In this document: positions 56,886 through 64,000 of the stretch, piece after piece
Layout of the letters: each line of letters begins with the position of its first letter
How positions within the stretch are numbered: position 1 is the stretch's first letter
Assembly (NCBI RefSeq): GCF_030867095.1
Contig: NC_081833.1
Span: 75,583,395 to 75,647,394, forward strand
Length of the DNA: 64,000 nucleotides
Reading direction: 5' to 3'
DNA from: Alligator mississippiensis
Lineage: Eukaryota; Chordata; Crocodylia; Alligatoridae
Position numbers and translations under genes: made by a program
The notes under the pieces: generated by a model
The model's input: only the letters and a program-made list of their open reading frames with translations
Database searches by the model: none
What the model was told of the DNA's origin: nothing

Positions 56886-60786
<3,901 letters not shown>

Positions 60787-60960
60787 GGGCCGCCCGCTCC
60801 GCTCCGCTCCGCTCCCGCACACACCAGCCTGCGGCCCCTGCCCGCCCGCCCGCCCGCCCTTAACACCGCCGCACAACGAGCCGCACGTGCGCGGGGCGGG
60901 CCGGGGCGGGCCGGGGCGGTGTCCGGGGCGGGGCTCCCCCTTGGCTCCGCGGCGCTGCAC

Positions 60961-61689
60961 GGAGCCCGCTCGCCGGGAGGAGACGCCGGCCCCGCCAGCC
61001 ACGAGCTGTGCCGGGGGGAGCGGGCTCTCCGGGCTGCACCCGCAGCGGGGCCAGGAGACAGCTGGCCCTCGCCCCAGCCTGTGCAGGGCCCGGGCCAGAC
61101 ATGCCCACCCCTGCCAGGCCTGCCTGGGCCGCTGGGACGGTCCCTGGGGCCCTGCCAGCGGGGCTGAGGGCGCCGCAGCACGCAAGGCACCCGGGAGTGA
61201 CCCACGGGCGAGGACGGGGCTCGAGTCCTGCCCTTGCCCGAGCTACCGGGTGGCAGCAGCAGCCTCGCCATCCCTCCAGGCCTTGAAACCCGCGGGCCCT
61301 GCCACCCGGCAGCACCCTAAAAGCCGCCCGTACAGAAGTGGACCGCCAGCCACGCGGCCCTGACCCCGCGCCTCTCCACCTCCCCAACCTACACGGTACC
61401 GGGGCGCACGACACCCCGGCTGTCTACTCTGTACCCCGTCAGCGCGTCAGGGCACGGCTCCCCGTCCTCCGCCCTGTCCCCAGCCTGCAAATATCCCTGC
61501 CCAGCTCCGCCGCCTGTTTCGCAGCGTTTGGGGGAAGGAAACCCGGCTGTTAGCAAGAGGTCAGCGCGGCACAGCCGCGGGTCACGCCACCGGCCCTCGA
61601 CATCCCGCGCGCCGCTTCCCAGTTTGGCCCTGCCGTTTTCCTTGGAAGGGAAAGCGCTGCGTGGGGTGAACTATACGTACAAAGATAAT
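60961..61689. other. SLC22A31-ANKRD11 intergenic spacer
   Basis: About 0.7-0.9 kb separates the SLC22A31 start from the ANKRD11 polyadenylation region. It is GC-rich and unique-looking. No repeat family, RNA gene or coding exon was recognised, and the open frames here are antisense shadows of GC-rich DNA. Confidence 0.7.
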
Positions 61690-61698
61690 TTTAATTAA

Positions 61699-61708
61699 TT
61701 TATTTATT
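61699..61708 (-). terminator. ANKRD11: ANKRD11 polyadenylation signals (overlapping AATAAA)
   Basis: TTTATTTATT on the plus strand gives two overlapping AATAAA hexamers on the minus strand (61704-61699 and 61708-61703), about 1 kb past the ANKRD11 stop. Confidence 0.75.
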
Positions 61709-61984
61709 TCTTTACACATAACTGAGAGTGATGTTACAGTACATAAGTTATTTACAACTGTGCAGTAATGTGTTGCAAAATAAATTATCTAGAAGGCAGC
61801 AAAAGTACATTGTTAATGTATATAAAAACTGTACAGCATTTATGGGATACAATTTATCTTTTTATATGAGTATTGGCTCTGTAGTGTTTTCAAGTTATGT
61901 TCTCAGAAAGAGAAACGAAATGCCCAAGATTAAAGGAAAAAAAATATATATAAACCACATGGATTTTACTCCATTAAAAACACA

Positions 61985-62520
61985 ATCGGCAACGTCCGTG
62001 CTCGGCGGCGCCGCGGCCGCCCCAGACACTCACCACGCCTGTCCCGCGCTCCCACCGACGGCCTCCGCGCTGCTCCAGATGTGGTGGTGACCCCGGGGCA
62101 TGTCCTGGGGCCGCGGCGGTTCCCACCTCCAGAGCCGCGTCTGCCCAAGCTGGATGCTCGCTTTGCTTTCGGTTTGCAGTTCCCAGCGCCGCCCGGATGG
62201 GAGGAGAAACCGGACCCCTGCTCCCTGCCGCGGCTTCTCGGCGGGGAGGCGCGCGGGCCGGCGGGGGATCCAGAGCGTGAAAGCGCCGCGCTCGGGCGTC
62301 CATGAACCACCCGGCCGCCGGCCCCGCTCAGCAGCTTCTGCCTCGCGCGCGGAGCGCCCTCGAACACGGCCTCCCCGCTGGCTCCGGCAGTCTCTCTCCC
62401 CGCGTCCATTCAGATGCCGGGCGGGCTGGCCACCCCCTGCGGCGGTGACCGGTTTGAAAGGAGAGGCGTCCCCCGCCCCGCCGCCGGGCGCCGCCGCGCT
62501 CCGGCCAGAAGCGAGGGAGA
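61985..62520 (-). other. ANKRD11: CpG-rich segment in ANKRD11 3'UTR
   Basis: High CpG density (for example GGCGGCGCCGCGGCCGCC near 62004) lies within the UTR, with long arginine-rich frames on both strands as a consequence. It could be a CpG island of an unannotated transcript or simply local GC bias. Confidence 0.5.
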
Positions 62521-62701
62521 CGTGGTGAAGAAAGTGCAATTGTAGTCGTATTGGTGTGTGTTCTGCCGGGAGATGCTTCCTCTTTCTCTGACCAGGGATT
62601 CATCAGCAAGTGGGAAGGATGAACGTGAGCTCCAGCGTCTGTCCTCGGAGGGCTCCTGTCCGTGCCGGTTTCCAGCGAGAGTGCCTCCCGGGTGGGTACC
62701 G

Positions 62702-64000
<1,299 letters not shown>

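Larger units (their letters stand above)
61690..62701 (-). other. ANKRD11: ANKRD11 3'UTR
   Basis: The UTR runs from the stop codon at 62702 to the AATAAATAAATTAATT region at 61690-61708 (minus strand). The distal 300 bases (61690-61985) are AT-rich and resemble the conserved end of the mammalian ANKRD11 3'UTR as I recall it, including the run of A after ATATATA (61940-61958). The proximal part (61985-62520) is very CpG-rich. Confidence 0.8.

Noticed and set aside
61966-62409. 147-residue arginine/glycine-rich frame within the ANKRD11 3'UTR
   Set aside because: It follows from CpG-rich codons. It lies wholly in the UTR with no independent support.

Overview
This is a GC-rich vertebrate nuclear window holding the conserved gene block ACSF3 (+), CDH15 (+), SLC22A31 (-), ANKRD11 (-). 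The order and orientation match human 16q24.3. The interspersed repeats are mostly 3'-truncated CR1 LINEs of the type common in crocodilians, turtles and birds, alongside old MIR/L3-like tails. No mammalian L1 or Alu was recognised. With the 25.7-kb intron and reptile-type CR1 families this suggests a crocodilian or turtle. A bird is less likely but not excluded. I recognised no retrovirus, LTR element, CRISPR array or prokaryotic feature.

Layout. 1-34274: the last four coding exons of ACSF3, with a 25.7-kb intron (2761-28450) carrying CR1 fragments, a duplicated 93-bp repeat and several AT-rich islands full of TAAT cores that look like enhancer candidates. 34275-46659: intergenic, with two more such islands and a ~26-bp TG-rich minisatellite. 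46660-55818: complete CDH15 (M-cadherin), 14 coding exons, 782 residues. Its introns hold TG/CA tracts, a Tc1/mariner-like element with ~85-bp inverted repeats, and a CR1. 56886-60786 (minus): complete SLC22A31, 9 coding exons, 558 residues, tail-to-tail with CDH15. The two AATAAA signals lie 32 bases apart. 61690-64000 (minus): the last two coding exons of ANKRD11 (the upstream one cut by the window edge) and its 3'UTR.

Function. The genes are syntenic neighbours rather than an operon or pathway: mitochondrial malonyl-CoA synthesis (ACSF3), muscle cell adhesion (CDH15), an orphan organic-ion transporter (SLC22A31) and a chromatin co-regulator (ANKRD11). Every exon was placed by translating both strands, matching to remembered family sequences, and checking GT-AG borders and reading phase. 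Both complete genes close in frame from ATG to stop.

I found no evidence of a new multi-gene system. The most useful leads are the palindromic mariner derivative, the abutting CDH15/SLC22A31 3' ends, the TAAT-rich islands (one with a perfect 10-bp inverted repeat) and the unidentified 93-bp repeat pair.
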